Assembly (NCBI GenBank): GCA_007128275.1
Contig: SKXR01000165.1
Coordinates: forward strand, 1-25,534
From: Kiritimatiellia bacterium
GTDB lineage: Bacteria; Verrucomicrobiota; Kiritimatiellia; SLAD01
Direction of reading: 5' to 3'
Length of the DNA: 25,534 nucleotides
This document shows positions 16,631-24,271 of this stretch, piece after piece. Below the pieces are notes generated by a model. The model had not been told where the DNA came from and did not search any database. It was given only the letters and a program-made list of their open reading frames with translations. How positions within the stretch are numbered: position 1 is the first letter of the stretch; each line of letters starts with the position of its first letter. The position numbers were made by a program, and so were the translations under genes.

Positions 16631-17747
16631 CGCCAGCAGCGAAAGCGCCCTGCGCGCACAACTGATTGCGCTCACCCGGGACCTCATCCTGATCCCCGGC
16701 ACCGCATCCCAACCCGACGATATCGACCGCGGAATGGCATTCGTTCGCAACCATTTGGAATCGCTGGCGCATATCACCCTGAACGAGTTTCGACACCGCG
16801 GACATCCTTCGCTCATCGCCTGTCCCGACGGAGTCCCGCATCCCGACATCTTGTTGTGTGGCCATCTCGATGTCATTGATCACCCCGATCCTGCCGTCTA
16901 CCGCTCCACCCTGCGGGACAATCGCATTTACGGCGCCGGAGCGGGCGACATGAAAGGCGCTCTCGCGATTCTGCTTGAGCTCTTTCGCGACTTTCACACC
17001 CGATATCCGTCGGCTTCCCTCGGCCTGGTCATCACCTCGGACGAAGAAACCGGTGGCGAAGCCGGACTGGGCTATCTCGTACACGACGTGGGGCTGCGAT
17101 GCAAAGCCGCCATTATTCCGGACGGGGGATCCCTCCACGACGTCACGGTCGAAGAAAAGGGGCTGATCCATGCCCGCCTGACCGCGCACGGCCATGCCGC
17201 GCACGCGGCGCGACCTTGGCTGGGAAACAACGCGCTCGAACAACTCATGCGGAACGTCGCCCGGGTGCAGAAACACTTCGCCTCCCCGCCCCGTGCGGAA
17301 TTGGACGAGGACTACTGGGAGCCCACGAGCGCCGTCACCATGATGTCTACGCCAAATCGGACCATCAACAGGATCCCGCAACGCGCGGAAGCGATTATGG
17401 ACATTCGCTTTCCGCCGCCGCACACGGTCGATACGATAGAACGGCTTGTTACCGATCATCTCGATTCGGACGTCACGTACGAACGCATCATCAGCGCCGC
17501 CCCCGCCCATTTGAACCCCGACCCCCGCTACCTCGAAATCATGCAAGCCGTCACCGGTCGGCCCGCCCGCCTGGTCCGTACGGCAGGAGGCAGCGACGCC
17601 CGGTTCTTCTCCGACATCGGCATCCCCGTCATGATGTCGCGCCCGCTCGTCGGTGAACTGCATTCGGATGAAGAATGGATTGATATCGCCTCCATGATCA
17701 CGCACTACCGGATTTGTGAACAGTATCTCTCGAAAATACTCCTCTAG
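16617..17747 (+). CDS. M20 family metallopeptidase/deacylase
   Basis: A 376-residue M20 enzyme (ArgE/DapE/carboxypeptidase G2 type), which uses two zinc ions to hydrolyse amide bonds. Ligands and catalytic residues are visible: H83 and D85 (CGHLDV), D111 (GAGAGDMKGALA), E143-E144 (SDEETGGEAG), D169 (IIPDGG) and H349 (VGELHSDEEW). The dimerisation segment HGHAAHAARPWLGNNALEQL is also typical. The ATG lies inside the end of the ATP-grasp gene (14-base overlap), so the two proteins are probably made together. A ligase and a hydrolase of amide bonds encoded as a unit suggest a synthesis/editing or synthesis/recycling cycle for a small amide. Which amide is unknown. Confidence 0.9.
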   Translation: MTAIDASSESALRAQLIALTRDLILIPGTASQPDDIDRGMAFVRNHLESLAHITLNEFRHRGHPSLIACPDGVPHPDILLCGHLDVIDHPDPAVYRSTLRDNRIYGAGAGDMKGALAILLELFRDFHTRYPSASLGLVITSDEETGGEAGLGYLVHDVGLRCKAAIIPDGGSLHDVTVEEKGLIHARLTAHGHAAHAARPWLGNNALEQLMRNVARVQKHFASPPRAELDEDYWEPTSAVTMMSTPNRTINRIPQRAEAIMDIRFPPPHTVDTIERLVTDHLDSDVTYERIISAAPAHLNPDPRYLEIMQAVTGRPARLVRTAGGSDARFFSDIGIPVMMSRPLVGELHSDEEWIDIASMITHYRICEQYLSKILL

Positions 17748-17804
17748 CCAACCGAGGATGCGCTCCGCCCCGGCCGAGCGGATGTTCGCCTTCCCTTCAA
17801 GGGC

Positions 17805-17832
17805 TTGACATCTTCCGCTCGCACGATATGGT
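17805..17832 (+). promoter_or_regulatory. Promoter of tRNA-Asn
   Basis: A consensus -35 TTGACA (17805-17810), 16 bases, then TATGGT (17827-17832) resembling TATAAT. Transcription would begin about 10 bases before the tRNA, a common arrangement. Confidence 0.6.
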
Positions 17833-17848
17833 ATCGCCTCAATCTCAT

Positions 17849-17920
17849 TCCGGCGTAGCTCAATGGTAGAGCGGGTGACTGTTAATCACTAGGTTGTAGG
17901 TTCGAGCCCTACCGCCGGAG
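17849..17920 (+). tRNA. tRNA-Asn (anticodon GTT)
   Basis: A 72-nt cloverleaf with all parts legible. Acceptor strands TCCGGCG and CGCCGGA pair fully, with discriminator G and an encoded CCA at 17921-17923. The D arm is GCTC...GAGC. The anticodon stem GGTGA/TCACT (one G-U pair) holds loop CTGTTAA with anticodon GTT at 17881-17883, reading AAC and AAU. The T arm is GTAGG TTCGAGC CCTAC. Confidence 0.97.
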
Positions 17921-17923
17921 CCA

Positions 17924-18096
17924 TCTTAGCCATACGGGGACACCCCTCTCCTTTTAGACCCCTCCTTGTAACCCGTTGATTACCAACATTCCCTCTGTCC
18001 CCGACGGCGGGGTGAGACGGGCAAACCATGGCTTGATTCCGCGTTCTTCGGGACAGACACAGGGAACGCTTGGGTGGGAACGGGGCAACCCGTGCC
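17924..18096. other. Intergenic region with GGGACAGAC/GTCCC palindromes
   Basis: No convincing gene lies between tRNA-Asn and the malG-like stop. It holds a short GC hairpin GGGG-aca-CCCC (17936-17946) followed by TCTCCTTTT, a weak terminator candidate for the tRNA. It also holds CCCCG-acgg-CGGGG (17999-18012), and an imperfect inverted repeat with TTCCCTCTGTCCC at 17989-18001 and GGGACAGACACAGGGAA at 18050-18066. These look like REP-type palindromes and may also act as the convergent transcription stop. Confidence 0.5.
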
Positions 18097-20004
18097 TCAT
18101 TTCTCCACGGGTACGACGATGCCGCGGAGGATGATGTTCTGGCATAGGAAGAAAATAATGAAGGTCGGAATCGCGGCGACTAGCAGGGACGCGTACATCA
18201 CCGCCTGCCCGCTGCGCTGCTGCAACTGATACAGCCACACCATCAACGTCCACATGCGTTCGTCCTGGCAAATGAGCAGCGCGAACATGAAATTGGTGTA
18301 CGCCGTCGTAAAGGCCGACAGCGCAATGACCGCGAGAATGGGCTTGGACAGACTCATGGTGATGTTCCAGAACATGACGAACTCGTTCGCTCCGTCCATG
18401 GCCGCACTCTCATACAATTCGCGCGGCAACGAATCGAAGAACCCTTTGAGCAGGAATATCGAATACCCGTGCGCCATCCCCGGCAATACGAGGGCGGCAA
18501 AGGTGTTGAGCATCCCGAAATCCCGCAACATCAGAAACACCGGGATCTGCGTGACAATGGGCGGAAACGCCATGGTCAGCAACATGAAGAGCAGGAGTTT
18601 GTAACTGCTCGGCATCTTGTACCGGCTCATGGCGTATGCCGCAAGCGGATTGACCAACAGCGCAAGCAATACGGCCAGGGTACAGTAGATGGTCGTGTTG
18701 ACGAAACCGCGTCCATGTAGAACGAGATAGTCGATCACCGCAAGAAAGTTGTAGGCGGCGAATTCCCGCCGCCAGGAACCGGTGTCCTCGAGAAGATGCA
18801 AATAGTGCCAGTCCTGTTGCGGCATCCGGGCGTTGTCAAACGAGTCGACCGTCGTGCCCAGTTCCCTGTTCATCCGCTCCACGGAACCGAATCGTGCGGC
18901 AAGATAATCGTGAAACAGGAAATCCGGGGACTGCAGCCGAAGATGTTCGACCGCCGGCATGAACGTTTCGCCGGTGTCCGGGTTTTCCCAGCCCTTGAGA
19001 AACGCGTCCCAATCGCTGAGCGCCATCCCTTCCAAGGGCGGCGCCTCAATCAACGGGATCTCATCAAAAGCGTCGTACGCCGTTCGATAATTCCGGTTCA
19101 AGACATCGATCGACCCGTGTTTGGCTTCCAAGAACGCGCGGTAGACCGACGCGGCTTCTGCGTCGATGCGAACCCACTGCAAATTGACCAGATGCCGAAC
19201 GTACTCTTCCCACGTGTCGCGTTCCTGCCGCGTTCGGGCTTGCCCGGCATGCCGCGGCAGGCGCACCTCGTCATACGAGGCATATTCCGTGCCATGCGCC
19301 GCGTTGTAGACCGCGATATCGCGCGTGAACCGGGTCTTCAGCAACAGGTTCCTGTAGAAGCCATCGAGTGACACATAGACACCATGCGTAAGCGGCTGCC
19401 AGGCTTTGAAGCGATAAAACGCCCGCTGGAACGGCGTATCGGCCATGCCGCGCAAACGGGTATGATAACTTTCGGCCAACAGGAACACGGCATTCCACGA
19501 CACGAAACTCGTGCCGAGTTCGGCGTTCATCCGGTCAAGATCACGGTCGTACGTCCGCATCAGTTCACGTTTGAATCGGCGCAGGTTCATCAACACCGTG
19601 CGCGAGGACGGCGCTTCCATGAAACCCAGCACGCTCGCATGCGGAGGAAGATCCGTCTCTTCCAAAAACGATTCCCACACGCGCACGTATGCCGGGTTGG
19701 GGTCGGGCGGCGGTTCCACGTGCCGGAACGTGGGGGCGTCCGAATCGTACGCCATCCGGAACGCGTCCACGCGTTCATTGAACAACGCTTCCGCGTACCG
19801 CCGATACAACGCCGCATCGTCATGCAGGAAACGCGGCACCATATCCAATTCGGTGACATCCGACGCGCTCTTCATGCTCCCGGAAATCATCAACGCAAAC
19901 GGGTACACCATCGTCATCCCGCCGACGATCAGCGCGAGGTAGATCAACGCAATGAGCGCGCGCGTCCTGGGATGTTTACGGCCTATTTGGGAAAGGATGG
20001 GCAT
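18097..20004 (-). CDS. MalG-like sugar ABC permease with large periplasmic repeat insert
   Basis: A 635-residue inner-membrane permease. Usual MalG proteins are near 280-300 residues. The first helix is at about 18-38. The remaining helices begin near 440, and the EAA coupling loop is LPRELYESAAMDGANEF at 526-542, which docks onto the ATPase. Residues ~45-420, predicted periplasmic, are an insert. It carries four degenerate repeats of the form F/Y-FL...x-G-S-x-x-x-N-x-x-x-G-T-x-x-x-S-F/Y-D at about 148-175, 221-250, 291-318 and 367-395. The last includes RFGSVERMNRELGTTVDSFD. These resemble the short 'YGT-LN-GT' segment in GH42-type enzymes. The ATG at 20004 has no Shine-Dalgarno sequence; the preceding bases belong to the inserted element. 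The partner gene is the SBP-MalF fusion; no ATPase gene is nearby. Confidence 0.88.
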   Translation of the reverse strand: MPILSQIGRKHPRTRALIALIYLALIVGGMTMVYPFALMISGSMKSASDVTELDMVPRFLHDDAALYRRYAEALFNERVDAFRMAYDSDAPTFRHVEPPPDPNPAYVRVWESFLEETDLPPHASVLGFMEAPSSRTVLMNLRRFKRELMRTYDRDLDRMNAELGTSFVSWNAVFLLAESYHTRLRGMADTPFQRAFYRFKAWQPLTHGVYVSLDGFYRNLLLKTRFTRDIAVYNAAHGTEYASYDEVRLPRHAGQARTRQERDTWEEYVRHLVNLQWVRIDAEAASVYRAFLEAKHGSIDVLNRNYRTAYDAFDEIPLIEAPPLEGMALSDWDAFLKGWENPDTGETFMPAVEHLRLQSPDFLFHDYLAARFGSVERMNRELGTTVDSFDNARMPQQDWHYLHLLEDTGSWRREFAAYNFLAVIDYLVLHGRGFVNTTIYCTLAVLLALLVNPLAAYAMSRYKMPSSYKLLLFMLLTMAFPPIVTQIPVFLMLRDFGMLNTFAALVLPGMAHGYSIFLLKGFFDSLPRELYESAAMDGANEFVMFWNITMSLSKPILAVIALSAFTTAYTNFMFALLICQDERMWTLMVWLYQLQQRSGQAVMYASLLVAAIPTFIIFFLCQNIILRGIVVPVEK

Positions 20005-20016
20005 GGGGGCAGTGCA

Positions 20017-20048
20017 GAGTGTTCAGTGTTCAGTATTCAGTGTTCAGT
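20017..20048. repeat. Left inverted repeat arm, tandem heptads
   Basis: Reading the plus strand, after GA the arm is four 7-base units, GTGTTCA, GTGTTCA, GTATTCA and GTGTTCA, followed by GT. It contains the stop codon of the four-helix-bundle gene (20037-20039). Confidence 0.9.
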
Positions 20049-20495
20049 GTCGGAGAAGAATTCGTTGATATTTCCGTATGAGTCGGAGGACTCCTTCAGA
20101 GCGTTTGTCGTATGCCCGGCGAAGGATTCGGCAAGATCGATCATGCGCTGCACCATTCGGCCAATCTCTTCCAACTTCGAGGTCCATGCATTCATTGTAT
20201 CCGCAGTGATATATGCGCAGTCGTATGCGGTAGTTAGCCAATGTTGGGTTTCGAGTTGTTCCCCATCGGCATCGGTGAGTTTGGATGTGAAATGGTTCGG
20301 ATACCTTCGCTTGGCCCATGCCTCGGCAATCTGCGCGCCGATGGATCGAGACGACCGCCGGAGTTGATCCGTTAATGAATACATCTCTTCCTTCGGAAAC
20401 GCTTTCGTTATCGCGAATAGCTCTTTAGCCGTCTCGCGCGCCCTCTGATAAACGATCAACTCCTTGTAACTTCTTGCAAATGCATTTCTATTCAT
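20037..20495 (-). CDS. Four-helix-bundle protein (23S rRNA IVS / S23 family)
   Basis: A 152-residue protein beginning MNRNAFARSYKELIVYQRAR, the hallmark opening of the S23/IVP four-helix-bundle family, related in fold to the Avd protein of diversity-generating retroelements. Other family marks are AFPKEEMYSLTDQLRRSSRS and IGAQIAEAWAKRRYPNHF, then two more amphipathic helices with LEEIGRMVQRMIDL. Family members form pentameric basic barrels and are thought to bind nucleic acid; the precise function is unknown. Start ATG 20495 has AAGGAG six bases upstream. The last codons, DTEH then stop, are read from the left inverted repeat. The gene interrupts an ABC-importer operon in the same direction, so it must be transcribed with it. 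Confidence 0.9.
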   Translation of the reverse strand: MNRNAFARSYKELIVYQRARETAKELFAITKAFPKEEMYSLTDQLRRSSRSIGAQIAEAWAKRRYPNHFTSKLTDADGEQLETQHWLTTAYDCAYITADTMNAWTSKLEEIGRMVQRMIDLAESFAGHTTNALKESSDSYGNINEFFSDTEH

Positions 20496-20507
20496 CTCGC
20501 TCTCCTT

Positions 20508-20539
20508 ACTGAATACCGAATACTGAATACTGAACACTC
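20508..20539. repeat. Right inverted repeat arm, tandem heptads
   Basis: Reverse-complemented, the arm reads GA then GTGTTCA, GTATTCA, GTATTCG, GTATTCA and GT. It differs from the left arm at three positions (12, 23 and 26). In the minus-strand mRNA the arms could form a 32-base-pair stem with 29 Watson-Crick pairs, one G-U and two A-C mismatches. Confidence 0.9.
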
Positions 20540-20542
20540 GCC

Positions 20543-23371
20543 CTACTTCTCCCCCGTGGTTCTAAACTCCAACCGCGACAGGATACGGAGTTGATAGACG
20601 GTGAAGCCGATCAATAACACGCCGAGGATCCAGGCCATGGCGGTGGCCGGACCGAATTCGAGGAAGACGAAGGCTTTATAGAAGATGTGCAGGCCGACCA
20701 CTTCGGTGTTGGCGGCGCCGCCGGTCATGGCCAGGATGTTGTCCGTGGCCCCGTACCACGATCCGATAAACACGCCGACAAAGTTGATGATGAGCAGCGG
20801 TTTCAGCATCGGGAATACGATGAACAGGATCTTGTCCACAAAGGTCGCCCCGTCGATGTCGGCCGCCTCGTAAAGATCGTCGGGAACCCCTTTCAGCGCA
20901 GCAAGATAGATAAGACAGCCCGGACCCATCCCCGCCCAGACCATGGGAATGACACAGGCCAACATCGCCGTGCGCGGGTTCTGCAGCCAGCGGTAGGGTT
21001 CCGGCAGGGTCATCGTCAGGCGTTCCATCAGCGTCGCCCCTTCATACATCAACATGGGCGCGGCGATGGCGAGGCAGGTGTAAAACACCACGCCCCCCGC
21101 GGCCAGGAACAGGAACGACGGCCAGCGGATGCCGTGAAACCACAGTCGCCGGTAGAACGAAAAGGCCACGGCAAACAGCGCGGCGCCGAGGATGACATAG
21201 GTCCATGCGGGGATGTGCATCAGGATCGCATTCAACGCGCCGAGTTCCGACGGATCATAGAAGGATTTCCATAACAGAATCACGACGATCCCGGAAATGA
21301 CGGCGGGCAGATAGAAGACGGTGCGGAAAAAGATTTTCCCGCGCGGCACTTCCTGCAACAGGATGGCCAGAATAACGGGCGGCATAAAGGTCAATCCGAT
21401 GACCAACAGGCTGTAGCGTGTGGCGTGCCAGACCGACAACCAGAAATCCCGGTTCCAGAGCACGTTTCCGAAGTTATCGAGCCAGACCCATTGCGAACCG
21501 CCCATGATCCGGTAATCCTGAAACGCCATGATCGAGCCGCGCATCAACGGCACGTATTGCCAGAGAAATATCGTAGCCAACGCGGGCACAAGAATCATGT
21601 AGGCGGGCGCAAAACGGCGGAACCCCCATGCTACGCGCTGCTCGACGCCCGGCTGCGCCGGCGGGGTGAAGGTGCGGATCACATTACGGAATACGCAGGT
21701 GAAACTCACCACAATAACGGCAAGCATGAACAGGGCGGACCAACGCCGTTTCCGAAGCTGGTCCGGCGACACCTCCCCCAGCATTTCGAAGCGCGCGCGA
21801 TCCGCCGCCTGACGCAACAGATCGAACATCACCGCCAACCTTTCGTCCCGGTCAACGGGTAATTCATGGTTCAACGCCATCTGTTCCGCTTGCTGGATCG
21901 GGATGGTCATCAAATCATACGCGACGTTGCTGTGCCGACCGTAGGGTTCGGGCTTGCCGGAATCGATGGCGATTTCAAACGTCTCAGCCCAGCCCGGCGG
22001 CGAGAGGCGAATGACTTCCGAGTACCCGAATCGTTCCAACAGTTCGGGGTTCATGAACGGGCCCATCCCGCCTTCGACCATCACCCGCATGCGCACGCGC
22101 TGCGCTTCCATGGTCTCGTCCCAGCGGATGTATTCCCACGCCGCATCGCGCACCGCCGGGTGTTTGATCCCCGCAAACAGACCGACCATGCGACTGTTCA
22201 GCTCGGCCCCGCGCAGGCCCGTGGGCCCTAACGGGACCGGGGCCATCCCGGTAATTTCCGGGTTGATCGTAGAGAACAGCCGTTCGTCCACGTAACTGAA
22301 AATCATGCCGATTTCGCCGCGATCCCATTTGACCGACAGCTCCGCCGTATCCTTATAGGCATAGCCGTAACGACGACGCCCTTCATCGTCCGTCCACGGC
22401 TCGGCGGACAAACGGGTATAGAAATCCAGCGCTTCGGCTCCCGCGCGACTGTCGAAATCGATGGACCAGCGATCCGTTTCCTCGTCGTAGGTCATCACTT
22501 CCCCGCCGGCGGACCAAAGGAACGTAACCCAACGATGGGATTCGTGGCGGCCCCGAACGAGCGCCAACCCGTATTTCCCGTCCGCCGGATCGGTCAGTGC
22601 GCGGGACGCATGCAGCAGGTCATCCCATGTCCAGTGCTGATCCGGATAGGCGAGCCCGGCCTCATCAAACAAATCCTTGCGATACAGCAATACCCGACCC
22701 AACGCGCCGCCTGTCGGCAAGGCCCATACGTGTGTTTGGTTGCCCGGCCCGCGACGGCGAATGACAGGCCAGATCTTCTCGTGCACGCGGAAATCGATTT
22801 CCTCTTCGGGCATCGAAGTCATGTATCCGTCTTCCGGTCGATCGAGGGGATGGAGAAATCCTTGCTGAATGTAGGTGTCGGACTTCCGGAAATTGACATA
22901 CAACACGTCCGGCGCCATGCCGCCCGCGATGGCCAACAGGTCGGACTCCACCTGTTCCACCTGAATCCCGGAAAATTGGCGCAACCGGATTTCCACGTGA
23001 TCCCATGCATGATCGCCGTAGGTTTCGGGATGCGCTTTGTAGCGGTCCCGATAGCGTTCCGCGAAGATTTCGGGGAACCGCTCGATGAACAGGTTCAGCG
23101 AAGCGACGGATGCGCGGCTGTGCGCGTCCGTGCGCGTCGCGTCCGGGAGCGCATAGGTGGTGACGGTAATGAGGGTCTTCTTCTCCCCGCTAACGGGATC
23201 CGTCACCGTTTGAACGCGATCGGCGTGGGCGGCGGACAGGAGGCCGAAAAACAGCAAGGACAAGACACGCCGAAGCAATGCGGAATAACAAACACCACAC
23301 GGCCCGAACGAGCGTATCGGTGTTCGGCGTTCCGGTTTCAGCCGGAACCGGGTTATTGCCGCCTCACGCAC
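20543..23371 (-). CDS. Solute-binding protein fused to MalF-like sugar ABC permease
   Basis: A 942-residue fusion. A hydrophobic segment at 35-50 (LLRRVLSLLFFGLLSAAHA region) looks like a signal peptide. Residues ~60-530 are a CUT1-type extracellular solute-binding domain (ALPTGGALGRVLLYRKDLFD, HWTWDDLLHASRALTDP, IGMIFSYVDE). A membrane anchor follows at 544-562, then the MalF permease from ~587 with EAA loop LKGVPDDLYEAADIDGATF (826-844). Two extra predicted helices (about 725-741 and 752-772) interrupt the core before YRWLQNPRTAM. Topology is consistent: binding domain in periplasm, anchor crossing inward, permease next. The GTG at 23371 overlaps the PIG-L stop by 8 bases, with AGGAG 10 bases upstream. 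An internal TTG (codon 32) would give a neater signal peptide. No ATPase gene is nearby. Confidence 0.9.
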   Translation of the reverse strand: MREAAITRFRLKPERRTPIRSFGPCGVCYSALLRRVLSLLFFGLLSAAHADRVQTVTDPVSGEKKTLITVTTYALPDATRTDAHSRASVASLNLFIERFPEIFAERYRDRYKAHPETYGDHAWDHVEIRLRQFSGIQVEQVESDLLAIAGGMAPDVLYVNFRKSDTYIQQGFLHPLDRPEDGYMTSMPEEEIDFRVHEKIWPVIRRRGPGNQTHVWALPTGGALGRVLLYRKDLFDEAGLAYPDQHWTWDDLLHASRALTDPADGKYGLALVRGRHESHRWVTFLWSAGGEVMTYDEETDRWSIDFDSRAGAEALDFYTRLSAEPWTDDEGRRRYGYAYKDTAELSVKWDRGEIGMIFSYVDERLFSTINPEITGMAPVPLGPTGLRGAELNSRMVGLFAGIKHPAVRDAAWEYIRWDETMEAQRVRMRVMVEGGMGPFMNPELLERFGYSEVIRLSPPGWAETFEIAIDSGKPEPYGRHSNVAYDLMTIPIQQAEQMALNHELPVDRDERLAVMFDLLRQAADRARFEMLGEVSPDQLRKRRWSALFMLAVIVVSFTCVFRNVIRTFTPPAQPGVEQRVAWGFRRFAPAYMILVPALATIFLWQYVPLMRGSIMAFQDYRIMGGSQWVWLDNFGNVLWNRDFWLSVWHATRYSLLVIGLTFMPPVILAILLQEVPRGKIFFRTVFYLPAVISGIVVILLWKSFYDPSELGALNAILMHIPAWTYVILGAALFAVAFSFYRRLWFHGIRWPSFLFLAAGGVVFYTCLAIAAPMLMYEGATLMERLTMTLPEPYRWLQNPRTAMLACVIPMVWAGMGPGCLIYLAALKGVPDDLYEAADIDGATFVDKILFIVFPMLKPLLIINFVGVFIGSWYGATDNILAMTGGAANTEVVGLHIFYKAFVFLEFGPATAMAWILGVLLIGFTVYQLRILSRLEFRTTGEK

Positions 23372-24209
23372 CTCTCAACCGCTCCTGAACATCTTCTCGA
23401 AACCGGTCAACAAGATGCAGCGCATATGCGGTCAGCTTCATCCCGTCATTTTGGATCAACGGCGTCAACTCCATGGCCACACATACTTCGCTCATCGTAT
23501 CGGCGTCATGGGACCGGAGAAAGGTGGCGTTGGCGCGGCGCCGGCCTTCCGCCGCCAGGTCGTACCGTTTCCCGCCCGCAATCTGCGACTGGAACACGTC
23601 CGTAAGTTGTCGCGCAAGGCCGCCGTGACCGCTTACATCGAGGATCACCTTGGCCTGGTCCGGCATCCAATCGAGATCGCGCCAGACTTCGCATCCCAGC
23701 AATCGACCGGGTCGCTCCGCCGGCGGCAAACCGCGAACGGCTTCCACAACCGCCGCCACCACCGCTATATGGGTGTCATGTTTGTCCGCAGGATTATGCG
23801 TATAGATCACCTCGGGTTTGGACGCGGACAGTAGATGGCGCAGGTCCGTCACGAACTCCGGATTGCGCGCATGCTGTATGGATGCGCTTGGATACGCAAG
23901 CTGGGCCATAAACCCGTATTGTCCGATCCGCGCCGCCGCGTCCTGTTCCCGGCGGCGCACTTCGATCATCTGCTCATCGCTGAACGCGGCAAATTCATCG
24001 GCGCGCGCACTTCCCGCGCCGTTCGTGCACGTGATCCCGCCAAACCAACGATCCTGCCGCCCGTGACACGCCATTATGCCGTGCAGGGCCATGATCTCCA
24101 AGTCGTCATGATGTGCCCCGATACCCAGATGCGTGGTTCGGGCCAACGCCTCGCGTTCCGGCTCGCCGTCGGGGATACGCAGTGCGGCTTGTTGCTGATG
24201 CAATTCCAT
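23364..24209 (-). CDS. PIG-L/LmbE family N-deacetylase
   Basis: A 281-residue PIG-L (LmbE) family zinc amidase. The metal motif is GIGAHHDDLEIMALHG (AHHDD near residue 32), and the second site is THNPADKHDTHIAVV, where HDTH supplies the histidine ligands. The family removes N-acetyl groups from GlcNAc-containing lipids, mycothiol precursors, chitobiose or small metabolites. No signal peptide or membrane helix is seen, so it is cytosolic. The start is ATG 24209 with no clear Shine-Dalgarno sequence. It overlaps the SBP-MalF gene by 8 bases and is likely first in the importer operon, suggesting that the imported sugar is N-acetylated; that link is inference from position. Confidence 0.9.
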   Translation of the reverse strand: MELHQQQAALRIPDGEPEREALARTTHLGIGAHHDDLEIMALHGIMACHGRQDRWFGGITCTNGAGSARADEFAAFSDEQMIEVRRREQDAAARIGQYGFMAQLAYPSASIQHARNPEFVTDLRHLLSASKPEVIYTHNPADKHDTHIAVVAAVVEAVRGLPPAERPGRLLGCEVWRDLDWMPDQAKVILDVSGHGGLARQLTDVFQSQIAGGKRYDLAAEGRRRANATFLRSHDADTMSEVCVAMELTPLIQNDGMKLTAYALHLVDRFREDVQERLRGA

Positions 24210-24271
24210 GACGGCTTACATAGCAGAAAACGGGAAGCAATGGACAGCACAATGGCATGGATTCAATGAAA

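Larger units (their letters stand above)
20017..20539 (-). mobile_element. IVS-like insertion: S23 gene inside 32-bp inverted repeats
   Basis: A 523-bp unit between the two permease genes consists of a left arm (20017-20048), one four-helix-bundle gene and a right arm (20508-20539). The arms are inverted and match at 29 of 32 positions. The gene's ribosome site (AAGGAG, 20502-20507) abuts the right arm and its stop codon lies inside the left arm. The unit begins 3 bases after the SBP-MalF stop and ends 12 bases before the MalG start. No target-site duplication is obvious. No transposase is encoded. The arrangement parallels 23S rRNA intervening sequences carrying S23 proteins. Mobility is inference. 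Confidence 0.7.

Noticed and set aside
16497..17705. 402-codon open frame antisense to the M20 gene
   Set aside because: Shadow frame; all zinc-site motifs are on the plus strand.
17954..18271. 105-codon open frame on the minus strand over the malG end
   Set aside because: Mostly a shadow of malG in another frame and repeat-derived sequence; basic, Pro/Arg-rich translation with no ribosome site.
20005..20545. Target-site duplication at the S23 element ends
   Set aside because: Bases flanking the two arms (GCC on one side, GTGCA on the other) do not repeat each other.
22535..23605. 356-codon open frame antisense to the SBP-MalF and PIG-L genes
   Set aside because: Spans two real genes in antisense and has no recognisable domains.
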